From: JAJPKK01 sp963781195
GTDB taxonomy: Bacteria > Pseudomonadota > Alphaproteobacteria > Rhizobiales > Xanthobacteraceae
DNA length: 64,000 nt
Reading direction: 5' to 3'
NCBI GenBank assembly: GCA_963781195.1
Contig: CAWAEZ010000014.1
Location: 175,088-239,087, forward strand
Position 1 is the stretch's first letter. Every line of letters starts with the position of its first letter. Below are positions 1-9,136 of the stretch, piece by piece. Position numbers and translations under genes: made by a program. The notes under the pieces are model-generated. The model was not told where the DNA came from, searched no databases, and saw only the letters and a program-made list of their open reading frames with translations.

Positions 1-1
1 C

Positions 2-505
2 GCCTCGGTCGCATCGCTGTTCGTCAGCCGGTGGGATGTGGCGGCGAACGGCAAGCTGCCGCCGGCTCTCAACGACAAGCTCGGTATCGCCATCGCCCGG
101 CGAGCCTACCGCAAGTACCGCAACCTGCTCGGTTCGCCGCGCTGGATGCGTGCTTACAACGAGGGTGCGCGCCCCCAACGCCTGCTGTGGGCCAGCACCG
201 GGACCAAGAACCCGAAGGTGTCCGATGTCCTCTATGTCGAGGCCCTGGCATCCCCCTTCACCGTCAACACCATGCCGGAAGGCACGTTGAAGGCCTTCGC
301 CGACCACGGCAAGCTCGGTGACGCGATGGCCATCGATGGTGACGATGCCGACGCGGAGCTGGCTCAGTTTGCCGCCGCCAAAATCGACGTGCGCGCGCTC
401 GCCGATCAGCTGCAGGAGGATGGCGCCAAGTCGTTCGTCAAGTCGTGGAATGACCTGATGGAGGTGATAGGTTCCAAGTCCGCCGTTCTCGAGCGCGCAA
501 GCTGA
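2..505 (+). CDS. tal: Transaldolase, C-terminal part (cut by window start)
   Basis: The frame is open from the window edge and gives the last 168 residues of a transaldolase, which moves a three-carbon dihydroxyacetone unit between sugar phosphates in the non-oxidative pentose phosphate pathway. The segment ASVASLFVSRWD, the stretch LLWASTGTKNP about 60 residues on, and SDVLYVEAL then NTMPEGTL follow the C-terminal half of the family. The Schiff-base lysine lies upstream and is not visible. It ends 7 bp before the ROK kinase and heads a run of plus-strand sugar phosphate genes, which supports the call. Whether this protein is the stand-alone type or fused to another enzyme cannot be judged, but a separate pgi follows, so a fusion is not needed. 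Confidence 0.9.
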   Translation, partial: ASVASLFVSRWDVAANGKLPPALNDKLGIAIARRAYRKYRNLLGSPRWMRAYNEGARPQRLLWASTGTKNPKVSDVLYVEALASPFTVNTMPEGTLKAFADHGKLGDAMAIDGDDADAELAQFAAAKIDVRALADQLQEDGAKSFVKSWNDLMEVIGSKSAVLERAS

Positions 506-512
506 GTCCTCC

Positions 513-1310
513 ATGAAAGCGAAAGCGAAGGTGAAGGCTGAACCGCGGCGCGCGCGCGCCGGGAAATCGGTGCAAGATCGGGCCGATTTGATCGAAGCGC
601 CACGGCGAAGCGCCTCCTCCAGGAAGGTGCTCGCAATCGACGTAGGCGGCGCATCGGTCAAAGTCCTGGTCACCGGAGAGCACGAGCGCCGGTCGATACC
701 ATCCGGATCCAAGATGACGCCCAAGCAGATGGTGGCGTCTGTCAAGGAGATCGCCGACGGCTGGACCTATGATGTGATCTCGATCGGTTATCCCGGGCCG
801 GTGCTGCGCGGGCGCCCGGTGGCCGAACCCTGGAATTTGGGTCGCGGTTGGGTCGGATTCGATTTCGCCGCCGCGTTCGGGCTTCCCACCAAAGTCATCA
901 ACGACGCGGCCATGCAGGCGTTGGGGAGCTACGACGGCGGCAAGATGCTGTTCCTCGGCCTCGGGACGGGGCTCGGTACCGCGATGATCGTCGAAGGCAT
1001 TGTCGAGCCCATGGAGCTCGGGCATTTGCCGTACAAGAAGCATACCTACGAGGATTATGTCGGCGAGGCCGGCTTGGAACGTCACGGCAAGAAGAAATGG
1101 CGCCGGCACGTTTTCGATGTGGTCGAGCGCCTGATCGCGGCGCTCGAGCCCGACGACACGGTGATCGGCGGTGGCAACGTCAAGGCTCTCGAGACACTGC
1201 CGCCGCATTGCCGGGCGGGCGACAACGCCAACGCGTTTCGCGGTGGGTTCCGCTTGTGGGATGATGCAGGCGATCGTCCGATCAGAACATCGAAGCCTGC
1301 CGCGAGGTGA
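513..1310 (+). CDS. ROK-family glucokinase, possibly polyphosphate-dependent
   Basis: A 265-residue sugar kinase of the ROK/PPGK type that would phosphorylate glucose to glucose 6-phosphate for the neighbouring pgi. The first phosphate loop DVGGASVKV is near residue 43, an Asp after IN near residue 131 fits the catalytic base, and the second loop GLGTGLGTAM is near residue 149. The basic, Lys- and Arg-rich first 38 residues are unusual. Polyphosphate glucokinases share this compact build, so polyphosphate rather than ATP as donor is possible but inferred. The chosen ATG lies 7 bp after the tal stop, consistent with one operon. Confidence 0.78.
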   Translation: MKAKAKVKAEPRRARAGKSVQDRADLIEAPRRSASSRKVLAIDVGGASVKVLVTGEHERRSIPSGSKMTPKQMVASVKEIADGWTYDVISIGYPGPVLRGRPVAEPWNLGRGWVGFDFAAAFGLPTKVINDAAMQALGSYDGGKMLFLGLGTGLGTAMIVEGIVEPMELGHLPYKKHTYEDYVGEAGLERHGKKKWRRHVFDVVERLIAALEPDDTVIGGGNVKALETLPPHCRAGDNANAFRGGFRLWDDAGDRPIRTSKPAAR

Positions 1311-1372
1311 CGCTGCGATGCGACGTCGCGGCGATGGTTGGATAAGACACTCTCGGGACACAAGGAGCCCTA

Positions 1373-3031
1373 ATGGCTGCGCGACCGCAGACACCACAGC
1401 CGCGATCGTTACCCCAACGGGCGGCTTGGCATGCGCTCAAAGATCACTATTCCAAGATGCAAGACGTGCATCTGCGCGACCTGTTCAAGGCGGATCCGCA
1501 ACGCGGAGAACGGTTGACCGCCGAGGCTGCCGGCGTCTTTCTCGACTACTCCAAGAACCGCATCACCGACGAGACGCTGCGCCTGCTGGTCGCTCTCGCC
1601 GAGCAATCCGGGCTGCGCGACCGCATCGACGCGATGTTCCGCGGCGACAAGATCAACATCACCGAGGACCGCGCGGTGCTGCACGTGGCGCTGCGGGCGC
1701 CCCGCGGCGCATCGATCGTCGTCGATGGCAAGAACGTCGTGCCGGACGTGCATGCGGTGCTCGACAAGATGGCGGCGTTCGCCGAGCGCGTGCGCAGCGG
1801 CGAATGGAAGGGGCATACCGGCAAGCGCATTCGCAACGTGGTCAATATCGGCATCGGCGGCTCCGACCTCGGGCCCGTGATGGCCTACGAGGCGCTGCGG
1901 CATTACAGCCCGCGCGACATGACGTTCCGCTTCGTGTCGAACGTCGACGGCACTGATTTCGTCGAGACGACGCGCGATCTCGATGCGTCCGAGACGCTGT
2001 TCATCATCTCGTCGAAGACCTTCACGACGCTCGAGACCATGACCAACGCTCACAGTGCGCGCGATTGGTCGCTCGCGGCACTCGGCGGCAATCCCGATGC
2101 GGTCGCCCGGCATTTCGTCGCCATCTCGACCAATAAGGAGAAGGTCACCGCGTTCGGCATCGATGTCGCCAACATGTTCGAGTTCTGGGACTGGGTCGGC
2201 GGCCGCTACTCGATGGACTCGGCGATCGGCCTCTCGACCATGCTGGCGATCGGACCCGATGGTTTCCGCGACATGCTCGCCGGCTTCCATGCCATCGACG
2301 AGCATTTCCGCACCGCGCCCTTCGCCGCCAATCTGCCGGTCCTCATGGCGCTCATCAGTCTCTGGTACAATGATTTTTTCGGTGCTCAGACCGTCGCGGT
2401 GCTGCCCTACGATCAATACCTCGCGCGCTTCCCGGCCTATCTCCAGCAACTCACCATGGAGAGCAACGGCAAGCACGTGACGCTCTCCGGCACGCCGGTC
2501 GAGCAGCAAACCGGCCCGATCTACTGGGGCGAGCCCGGCACCAACGGACAGCACTCGTTCTATCAGCTGATCCACCAGGGCACCCGGCTCATTCCCTGCG
2601 ACTTCATCGCCTTCGCCCAGTCCCTCAACAACCTCGGCAGGCACCATGACGTGCTGCTCGCGAACGTGTTCGCGCAGAGCGAGGCGCTCGCGTTCGGCAA
2701 GTCGCCCGACCAGGTCAAGAGCGAAGGCACGCCGGATTGGCTCGTCCCTCACCGCGTGTTCGAAGGCAACCGGCCGTCCAACACGCTGCTGCTGGAGCGT
2801 CTGACTCCGGCGGCCTTGGGCACACTCGTGGCTCTCTACGAGCACAGCGTCTTCACCCAGGGTGTCATTTGGGACATCGATTCGTTCGATCAGTGGGGTG
2901 TCGAGCTCGGCAAGGTTCTGGCGCAGCGCATCATCCCCGAGCTCGAGAGCAAAGCCGAGCCCGCCCTCGGCCACGACAGTTCCACCAACAATCTGATCCG
3001 CCGCTATCGCAAGCTCAAAGGAACGACGTGA
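1373..3031 (+). CDS. pgi: Glucose-6-phosphate isomerase
   Basis: A full-length 552-residue enzyme that interconverts glucose 6-phosphate and fructose 6-phosphate in the cytoplasm. Family landmarks run in order: NIGIGGSDLGP near residue 160, SSKTFTTLETM near 215, GGRYSMDSAIGLS near 280, the catalytic Glu in MESNGKHV near 365, the His in GQHSFYQL near 395 and the C-terminal Lys in QWGVELGKVLA near 520. The start ATG at 1373 gives the usual length. The stop overlaps the GTG start of rpe by 4 bp, which suggests translational coupling within the sugar phosphate operon. Confidence 0.97.
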   Translation: MAARPQTPQPRSLPQRAAWHALKDHYSKMQDVHLRDLFKADPQRGERLTAEAAGVFLDYSKNRITDETLRLLVALAEQSGLRDRIDAMFRGDKINITEDRAVLHVALRAPRGASIVVDGKNVVPDVHAVLDKMAAFAERVRSGEWKGHTGKRIRNVVNIGIGGSDLGPVMAYEALRHYSPRDMTFRFVSNVDGTDFVETTRDLDASETLFIISSKTFTTLETMTNAHSARDWSLAALGGNPDAVARHFVAISTNKEKVTAFGIDVANMFEFWDWVGGRYSMDSAIGLSTMLAIGPDGFRDMLAGFHAIDEHFRTAPFAANLPVLMALISLWYNDFFGAQTVAVLPYDQYLARFPAYLQQLTMESNGKHVTLSGTPVEQQTGPIYWGEPGTNGQHSFYQLIHQGTRLIPCDFIAFAQSLNNLGRHHDVLLANVFAQSEALAFGKSPDQVKSEGTPDWLVPHRVFEGNRPSNTLLLERLTPAALGTLVALYEHSVFTQGVIWDIDSFDQWGVELGKVLAQRIIPELESKAEPALGHDSSTNNLIRRYRKLKGTT

Positions 3032-3693
3032 GGACCACCACGATAAAGCTCGCTCCATCGATTCTCGCCGCTGATTTCGCCCGTCTGGGCGAGCAGGTCG
3101 CCGCGGCGGAGCGTGCCGGCGCCGACCGGATCCACGTCGACGTCATGGATGGGCATTTCGTGCCCAATTTTTCCTTGGGCCTGGCGATCGTCAAATCGCT
3201 GCGCCGCGTGACCGGCCTTCCGCTCGAAGCCCACCTGATGGTCGAAAACCCCGACTTTTTTGTCGATGAATTCGCAGAAAGCGGAACCGATGCCTTTCTG
3301 GTCCATTGGGAGGGCAACAACGACGTTCCACGCACCGTGCAGCGGATCAAGGCGCTGGGAAAACGCGTCGGCGTCGCCATCAATCCGGCCACACCGGCCG
3401 CGGCGCTTCAGGACATCATGCCCGACCTCGACCAGGTGCTGGTGATGACCGTGAACCCCGGGTTCGGCCATCAGCGTTTTCTCGAGGGCACGCTCCCCAA
3501 GATCAGGCAGACGCGCGAAATGATCGATCGCATCAAGCCGGGCTGCGGCCTCGAGGTCGATGGCGGGATCGACGCCAGGACGGCGCCGCTGGCGGTACAG
3601 GCCGGGGCCGACATTCTGGTCGCCGGCACGGCGATATTCGGTGACGGCGAGGGCATCACTGCCGCATTCGGGCGGCTGCAGGCCGCACTTTAG
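3028..3693 (+). CDS. rpe: Ribulose-phosphate 3-epimerase
   Basis: A 221-residue TIM-barrel enzyme that interconverts ribulose 5-phosphate and xylulose 5-phosphate. The signature motifs are in place: APSILAADFARLG near residue 9, HVDVMDGHFVPN with metal-binding His and Asp near 36, HLMVENPDFF near 70, MTVNPGFGHQRF near 140 and EVDGGI near 176. The start is a GTG that overlaps the pgi stop (GTGA), which fixes the start; the upstream open frame is only a shadow of pgi. Its product feeds the transketolase encoded 1.8 kb downstream. Confidence 0.96.
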   Translation: MRTTTIKLAPSILAADFARLGEQVAAAERAGADRIHVDVMDGHFVPNFSLGLAIVKSLRRVTGLPLEAHLMVENPDFFVDEFAESGTDAFLVHWEGNNDVPRTVQRIKALGKRVGVAINPATPAAALQDIMPDLDQVLVMTVNPGFGHQRFLEGTLPKIRQTREMIDRIKPGCGLEVDGGIDARTAPLAVQAGADILVAGTAIFGDGEGITAAFGRLQAAL

Positions 3694-3710
3694 CGGGACG
3701 GAGCAGGCTC

Positions 3711-4721
3711 ATGCAGTTGGCGATGATCGGACTGGGCAGGATGGGAGCCAACATGGTCAGGAGGCTCATCCAAGGCGGCCACGAGTGCATCGTGTTCGAC
3801 ATGTCCTCGAAGGCGGTCGCCGACCTCGAGCGGGACAAGGCGGTCGGCGCATCTTCGCTGGCGGACCTCGTCGGCAAGATGGAAAAGCCGCGTAACATCT
3901 GGCTGATGGTGCCGGCCGCGGTCGTAGATAAGACCATTGCCGATCTTTCGCCGCACCTCGAAAGCGGCGACACGGTGATCGACGGCGGTAACTCCTATTA
4001 CGTCGACGACATCCGCCGCGCCGATGAACTCATGGCCCGCGGCATCAACTTTGTCGATGTCGGCACCAGCGGCGGCGTCTGGGGGCTGGAGCGCGGCTAC
4101 TGCATGATGATCGGCGGGCCGGAGGCCGCGGTGCGGAAGCTCGATCCGGTGTTCAAGACGCTGGCGCCCGGTTCCGGAGGCATCCCGCGGACGCCGGCAC
4201 GGGACGGCGTCAAGAGCACCGCCGAGTTCGGGTACTTGCATTGCGGGGCGAGCGGCGCCGGTCACTTCGTCAAGATGATCCACAACGGCATCGAATACGG
4301 CATCATGGCCGCCTACGCGGAAGGACTGAACGTTCTGCGTCACGCCAATGTCGGTAAGACCCAGGGGACGATCGACGCCGAGACGACGCCATTGCGCGAT
4401 CCCGAGCTCTATCAATACGACTTCGATCTGCGCGACATTGCCGAGGTGTGGCGGCGCGGGAGCGTCATTGCATCTTGGCTTCTGGACCTGACCGCCGCCG
4501 CGCTGGCGAAGGATCCCGACCTCTCGAAGTTCGGCGGCAACGTATCGGATTCGGGCGAAGGACGCTGGACCATCAAGGCCGCGATCGACGAGGCGGTGCC
4601 GGTTCCTGTGCTGTCGACCGCGCTCTATCAACGTTTCAGCTCGCGCGGCGAGGCGACGTTCGGCGACAAACTCTTGTCGGCGATGCGCTTCGAGTTCGGC
4701 GGCCATGTTGAGAAATCCTAG
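3711..4721 (+). CDS. gnd: 6-phosphogluconate dehydrogenase, decarboxylating, short form
   Basis: A 336-residue enzyme that oxidatively decarboxylates 6-phosphogluconate to ribulose 5-phosphate. The N-terminal nucleotide loop is GLGRMGANM (residue 7), followed by DGGNSYY near 92, the substrate motif GTSGGVWGLERGY near 117 and the catalytic region HCGASGAGHFVKMIHNG near 180. The length is that of the short bacterial form, about 130 residues less than the long E. coli type; many short forms prefer NAD, which is family knowledge and not seen here. It lies 17 bp after rpe and 69 bp before pgl, so substrate supply and use are encoded side by side. Confidence 0.94.
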   Translation: MQLAMIGLGRMGANMVRRLIQGGHECIVFDMSSKAVADLERDKAVGASSLADLVGKMEKPRNIWLMVPAAVVDKTIADLSPHLESGDTVIDGGNSYYVDDIRRADELMARGINFVDVGTSGGVWGLERGYCMMIGGPEAAVRKLDPVFKTLAPGSGGIPRTPARDGVKSTAEFGYLHCGASGAGHFVKMIHNGIEYGIMAAYAEGLNVLRHANVGKTQGTIDAETTPLRDPELYQYDFDLRDIAEVWRRGSVIASWLLDLTAAALAKDPDLSKFGGNVSDSGEGRWTIKAAIDEAVPVPVLSTALYQRFSSRGEATFGDKLLSAMRFEFGGHVEKS

Positions 4722-4790
4722 CGCAGGGATTGCAGGTGCAATTCCTCGCCTCGGTCGGCGAAGAGGAGACCAGGATCCGAACGAGAAGGT

Positions 4791-5510
4791 GTGCGCGTGA
4801 AGATCGAAGTCTATGGCGATGGCGACATGGCGGCCCGCGAGGCCGCGCTGATCATCGCCGCCGAACTGCGGGTGGCCGTTGCGGAGCGGGGAAGGTTCAT
4901 CATGGCGGCCAGCGGCGGCCACACGCCCTGGCAGATGCTGCGCGCTCTGGCCGACGAGGCGCTCCCGTGGGACCGCGTGTATGTCTTCCAGGTCGACGAG
5001 CGGGTCGTGGCGGCGGATAACCCCGACCGTAATCTCACCCAACTGCGCCGGAGCCTGCTCGACCACACGCCCCTGCCGCCTGACCACATCCATGCCATGG
5101 CGGTTGAAGCGGCGAATCTCGATCGTGCCGCCGCGCAATACGCTCAGTGCTTGCGAGATGTGGCGGGTGAACCGGCGATGCTCGATCTCATTCACCTTGG
5201 GCTGGGGCCTGACGGCCATACAGCCTCGCTGGTGCCGGGCGATCCGGTGCTCGACGTCACCGACGCCGATGTGGCCATCACGCGCCCTTACCAGGGGCAC
5301 CGGCGGATGACATTGACGTTTCCGATCATCAACAGGTCGCGACGGATCCTGTGGCTGGTGACGGGGGGCGAGAAGGCCGGGACGCTGGTGCGACTGCGCG
5401 ACGGGGATCGCCTGATCCCGGCATCGCACGTCAGGCGGGACCGGGCGGTGGTGGTCGCCGATCGCGCCGCCGCAGCGCGGCTCGGCAGCGACGCGAAAAT
5501 GGAGGCGTGA
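4791..5510 (+). CDS. pgl: 6-phosphogluconolactonase
   Basis: A 239-residue SugAR/NagB-fold hydrolase that opens 6-phosphogluconolactone to 6-phosphogluconate. The landmarks are ASGGHTPWQML near residue 43, FQVDERVV near 67 and the lactonase motif LGLGPDGHTASL near 140. The GTG at 4791 gives an N-terminus that begins straight into the first strand; a second GTG six bases later is an alternative. It ends 1 bp before the tkt start. No zwf is visible in the window; it may lie just upstream. Confidence 0.93.
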   Translation: MRVKIEVYGDGDMAAREAALIIAAELRVAVAERGRFIMAASGGHTPWQMLRALADEALPWDRVYVFQVDERVVAADNPDRNLTQLRRSLLDHTPLPPDHIHAMAVEAANLDRAAAQYAQCLRDVAGEPAMLDLIHLGLGPDGHTASLVPGDPVLDVTDADVAITRPYQGHRRMTLTFPIINRSRRILWLVTGGEKAGTLVRLRDGDRLIPASHVRRDRAVVVADRAAAARLGSDAKMEA

Positions 5511-5511
5511 C

Positions 5512-7608
5512 ATGACGGCGGCAGCCCGATCCAAGGACACTCGGCCCCAACCCATGACCAGCGGTGAGCTCGATCAGCTGGCGATCAATTGCATGCGCAC
5601 CCTGTCGATCGACGCGGTCCAGCAGGCTGGATCCGGCCATCCCGGCACCCCGATGGCGCTGGCGCCGCTGGTCTATACGCTGTGGAACCGGGTGATGCGG
5701 TTCGATCCCCAGGACCCGGGCTGGCCGAACCGCGATCGGTTCCTGCTGTCGAACGGCCACGCCTCGATGCTGCTGTGGTCGATCCTCCATCTCACCGGCA
5801 CCCGGGCGGTCGACGCCGATCACGAGCGGGAGGACACGCCCGCGGTGTCGCTCGATGACATCCGGCACTTCCGCCAGCTCGGCAGCAAGGCGCCGGGTCA
5901 TCCAGAGTATGGCTTTGTCTCCGGCGTCGAGGCGACCACCGGACCGCTCGGCCAGGGCGTCGCCGACAGCGTCGGCATGGCGATCGCCGAAGCATGGCTT
6001 GCTGCCCGCTACAATCGGCCGGGCTTCGAGATTTTCGGCTACAACATTTACGCGGTGTGCGGCGACGGCTGCATGATGGAGGGCGTGGCCTCGGAGGCGG
6101 CGTCGCTCGCCGGCCACCTCGCGCTCGATAATCTGTGCTGGATCTACGACAACAATCACATTTCGATCGACGGCAACACCCGCATCACCTTCAACGAGGA
6201 TATCGCCGCCCGGTTCATGGGCTACGGCTGGAATGTCCTGCGCGTCGGCGATGCCAACGACATCGACCGGATCGAATCCGCCCTCGAAATCTTCCGCAAG
6301 ACCAAGGGGCGTCCGACCTTCATCATCCTCGACAGCCACATCGGCTACGGCTCGCCGCACAAGCAGGATACCGCGGCGGCGCACGGCGAGGCGCTCGGCG
6401 AGGAGGAGGTGCGTCTCACCAAGCGCGCCTATGGCTGGCCGGAGGATGCCAAGTTCCTGGTGCCCGCTCCCGTGCCTGAGCACTTTGCTGCCGGCATCGG
6501 CACCCGTGGGCCGCAGGTGCACCGCCAATGGATCGAGCTCTTCGCCGCTTACCGGGCCGAATATCCCGAACTCGCCACGGAGATCGACTTGATGCAGCGG
6601 CGCGAGCTGCCGCAGGGGTGGGATCGCGGCCTGCCGGTGTTCCCCGCCGATCCCAAGGGGATCGCGGGGCGCGAAGCATCCGGCAAGGTGCTCAACATCC
6701 TGGCGCAGAACATTCCTTGGCTGATGGGCGGATCGGCCGACCTCGCCTCGTCCACCAAGGTCGCCCTGACGTTCGAGTGTGCGGGGGACTTCGAGCCCGG
6801 CAACCGCAGCGGCCGGAACATCCACTTCGGCATTCGCGAGCACGCCATGGCGGCAGCGATCAGCGGGATGGCGCTGTCCAAGCTGCGCGCCTTCGCCGCT
6901 ACGTTCTTCATCTTCAGCGACTACGCGCGGCCGGCCATCCGGCTGTCGTCGATGATGGAGCTGCCGACGATTTTCATCTTCACCCATGACGGAATAGGCG
7001 ACGGCGAGGATGGTCCCACCCACCAGCCGGTCGAGCAACTCGCATCCTTTCGGGCCGAGCCGGGTCTGGTGCTGCTGCGGCCGGGCGATGCCAACGAAGT
7101 GGTCGAGGCCTATCGCATCGTCATGCAGCTGCGAAACAAGCCGGCGCTGCTGGTGTTGTCGCGTCAGCCGCTGCCGACGCTCGACCGCAAGAAATATCGG
7201 TCGGCGGCCGGCGTCGCGCGAGGCGCCTACGTGCTCGCCGATCCGCCGGACGGCGCGCCGGAGGCGATCCTGATTGCGTCGGGCAGCGAGGTGACCCTGT
7301 GCGTCGACGCGCACGAGAGGCTTTTGGCGGAGGGCATCCGTTCGCGTGTCGTCTCGATGCCGTCATGGGACCTCTTCGAGGATCAGACACAGGACTATCG
7401 CGACAGCGTGCTGCCTCCCGCGATCACCGCGCGAGTCGCAGTCGAGCAGGCCTCGATGTTCGGCTGGGAGCGCTATGTGGGCCGCTCCGGCCGGATGATC
7501 GGCATGAAGACGTTCGGTGCCTCGGCGCCTCTCAAGGCGTTGCAGCACAAATTCGGCTTCGAGCCGCAAAACGTAATGGCGTCCGTCAAGGAGTTGCTCG
7601 GCAAATGA
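5512..7608 (+). CDS. tkt: Transketolase
   Basis: A 698-residue thiamine diphosphate enzyme that transfers two-carbon units between ketose and aldose phosphates. GSGHPGTPM near residue 41 and NGHASML near 82 carry the conserved histidines. The cofactor motif GDGCMMEG near 184 ends in YDNNHISIDG, and IREHAMAAAISGMAL near 443 holds the catalytic Glu. The middle domain has THDGIGDGEDGPTHQP. All three domains are complete. The start ATG lies 1 bp behind the pgl stop. With tal and rpe it completes the non-oxidative branch in this operon. Confidence 0.97.
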   Translation: MTAAARSKDTRPQPMTSGELDQLAINCMRTLSIDAVQQAGSGHPGTPMALAPLVYTLWNRVMRFDPQDPGWPNRDRFLLSNGHASMLLWSILHLTGTRAVDADHEREDTPAVSLDDIRHFRQLGSKAPGHPEYGFVSGVEATTGPLGQGVADSVGMAIAEAWLAARYNRPGFEIFGYNIYAVCGDGCMMEGVASEAASLAGHLALDNLCWIYDNNHISIDGNTRITFNEDIAARFMGYGWNVLRVGDANDIDRIESALEIFRKTKGRPTFIILDSHIGYGSPHKQDTAAAHGEALGEEEVRLTKRAYGWPEDAKFLVPAPVPEHFAAGIGTRGPQVHRQWIELFAAYRAEYPELATEIDLMQRRELPQGWDRGLPVFPADPKGIAGREASGKVLNILAQNIPWLMGGSADLASSTKVALTFECAGDFEPGNRSGRNIHFGIREHAMAAAISGMALSKLRAFAATFFIFSDYARPAIRLSSMMELPTIFIFTHDGIGDGEDGPTHQPVEQLASFRAEPGLVLLRPGDANEVVEAYRIVMQLRNKPALLVLSRQPLPTLDRKKYRSAAGVARGAYVLADPPDGAPEAILIASGSEVTLCVDAHERLLAEGIRSRVVSMPSWDLFEDQTQDYRDSVLPPAITARVAVEQASMFGWERYVGRSGRMIGMKTFGASAPLKALQHKFGFEPQNVMASVKELLGK

Positions 7609-7683
7609 TCGAATGAGCACCACGGCGACAGAGCAGAGCGGCGTTTCGGCGCGATGGCGCAGCGGAACCGAGGGCGCCGTGCG

Positions 7684-8361
7684 ATGAGCGACACGCCGAC
7701 CCTGGTGTTCCTGTTCGACGTCGACAACACGCTGCTCGACAACGACGCGGTGCAGGCGGACTTACGAGAACATCTGGAGCGAACCTACGGCGCCGTTACA
7801 CGCGAGCGCTACTGGAGCATCTTCGAGGATCTGCGCGGCGAACTCGGCTATGCGGACTATCTCGGCGCGCTCGAACGCTATCGGCTCGAGGATATGCATC
7901 GCCCAGAGCTATTACGTATGTCGAGCTGGCTGGTCGACTATCCGTTTGCCGGCCGCCTCTATCCGCGCGCGTTCGACGCCGTGAAGCACGTATCGCAATG
8001 GGGCATGCCGGTCATTCTGTCCGACGGGGATGCCGTGTTTCAACCCCGCAAGATCGAGCGATCCGGCCTGTGGCGCGCGTTCGCGGACCGGGTTCTCATC
8101 TATATCCACAAGGAGCGGGAACTCGACGACGTCCGTCGGCTTTATCCGGCGGATCATTACGTGCTGATCGACGACAAGTTGCGCATCCTCTCCGCAGTCA
8201 AGTCCGCGTGGGGCGACCGCGTTACGACGGTGTTTCCCAAACAGGGCCATTATGCGCGCGATCCCGTCGAGGTCGCCAGGTATCCCGCCGCCGATGTCGA
8301 ACTCCGCGCCATCGGAGATCTGCTCCACCACGATCTGTCGTCATTTGCAAAAAAGAAGTAG
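7684..8361 (+). CDS. HAD-superfamily hydrolase
   Basis: A 225-residue haloacid dehalogenase-type phosphatase. The nucleophile loop FDVDNTLLDND begins about residue 11, a helical cap follows, motif II is ILSDGDAVF, and the acidic motif is LIDDKLRIL near residue 160. The ATG at 7684 is preferred over the upstream start at 7654 because the family begins a few residues before the nucleophile loop. It sits between tkt and gntK, so a sugar phosphate or phosphogluconate substrate is a reasonable guess, but the sequence does not show the substrate. It may act as a repair phosphatase that removes side products of the pathway. Confidence 0.8.
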   Translation: MSDTPTLVFLFDVDNTLLDNDAVQADLREHLERTYGAVTRERYWSIFEDLRGELGYADYLGALERYRLEDMHRPELLRMSSWLVDYPFAGRLYPRAFDAVKHVSQWGMPVILSDGDAVFQPRKIERSGLWRAFADRVLIYIHKERELDDVRRLYPADHYVLIDDKLRILSAVKSAWGDRVTTVFPKQGHYARDPVEVARYPAADVELRAIGDLLHHDLSSFAKKK

Positions 8362-8423
8362 TCGGCGAATCCCGCGGTCAGCCGCCGGCGTCCGGGGGAG
8401 CGCACGAAGGGAGGATCCAAGCG

Positions 8424-8984
8424 ATGAACATCCAGTCGCCGGCGCCCGCCGTCATTATCGTCATGGGGGTATCGGGATCGGGAAAATCGACCGTCGCCTC
8501 GCTGCTGGCGCAACGCCTGGATTGGGAATTCGAGGACGGCGATTGGTTCCATCCCCCGGCGAACGTCGAGAAGATGCACCACGGCACTCCGCTCACTGAT
8601 GACGATCGCCATCCCTGGCTGATAGCGATCGCCGGCTGGATCGACCAGACCCGCCGCCGGGGAGGTCATGCAATCATCGCCTGCTCGGCGCTCAAGCGCC
8701 GCTACCGCGACCTGCTGATCGGCGGCCGACCGGATGTCCGTCTCGTTTATCTCAAAGGAGAGGAGGCGCTGGTCGCTCGTCGGATCGCCACCCGGCAAGA
8801 GCACTTCATGCCGCAGACCCTGCTGCATAGCCAGTTTCAGGCGCTTGAAGAGCCCCGCGCTGACGAGATGCCGATCACGGTCTCGATCGAGCCGCGGCCG
8901 CGAGAGATCGTAGAGCGCATCGTTTCTTCGCTGAAGTTGCACGAGGATGCTGACGAAGCCCGGTATGTGAACGCAAATCGCTGA
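8424..8984 (+). CDS. gntK: Gluconokinase (gluconate kinase)
   Basis: A 186-residue P-loop kinase that converts gluconate to 6-phosphogluconate, the substrate of gnd in the same cluster. The Walker A loop MGVSGSGKSTVA starts near residue 14, followed by EFEDGDWFHPPANVEKM and the TPLTDDDRHPWL segment typical of this family, then ACSALKRRYRDLL. The ATG at 8424 is preceded by a GGAGG-like ribosome binding site. It is the last gene of the plus-strand sugar operon and offers a second, glucose-independent entry into the pentose phosphate pathway. Confidence 0.93.
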   Translation: MNIQSPAPAVIIVMGVSGSGKSTVASLLAQRLDWEFEDGDWFHPPANVEKMHHGTPLTDDDRHPWLIAIAGWIDQTRRRGGHAIIACSALKRRYRDLLIGGRPDVRLVYLKGEEALVARRIATRQEHFMPQTLLHSQFQALEEPRADEMPITVSIEPRPREIVERIVSSLKLHEDADEARYVNANR

Positions 8985-9011
8985 TCGTAATGTGAAAGGC
9001 GTCTATTCGTT

Positions 9012-9028
9012 CACGCTCCGTGAGCGTG
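9012..9028. terminator. Short hairpin between convergent genes, possible terminator
   Basis: A perfect 7-bp inverted repeat with a 3-nt loop (CACGCTC-CGT-GAGCGTG) lies between the gntK stop and the convergent dehydrogenase gene. There is no T-run on either side, so a classical intrinsic terminator is not shown. The position suits a bidirectional transcription stop; the call is inference. Confidence 0.3.
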
Positions 9029-9136
9029 GCGTGGTCGCGGAAATGCACCACCTCGGCGTCGTCTTCATAGGGTAGTCGGTAGCGGTCGTGTTGACGAAGG
9101 TGTCGAGGAAGCATTCGCTCGGTGCCGCCCCACCCG

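Noticed and set aside
3690..7314. Two minus-strand frames of more than 600 codons over gnd, pgl and tkt
   Set aside because: Antisense shadows caused by codon bias; no motifs, and the plus-strand genes are certain.
8875..9114. Minus-strand frame over the end of gntK
   Set aside because: No family resemblance in any frame; it overlaps a certain gene and lies in a short convergent gap.
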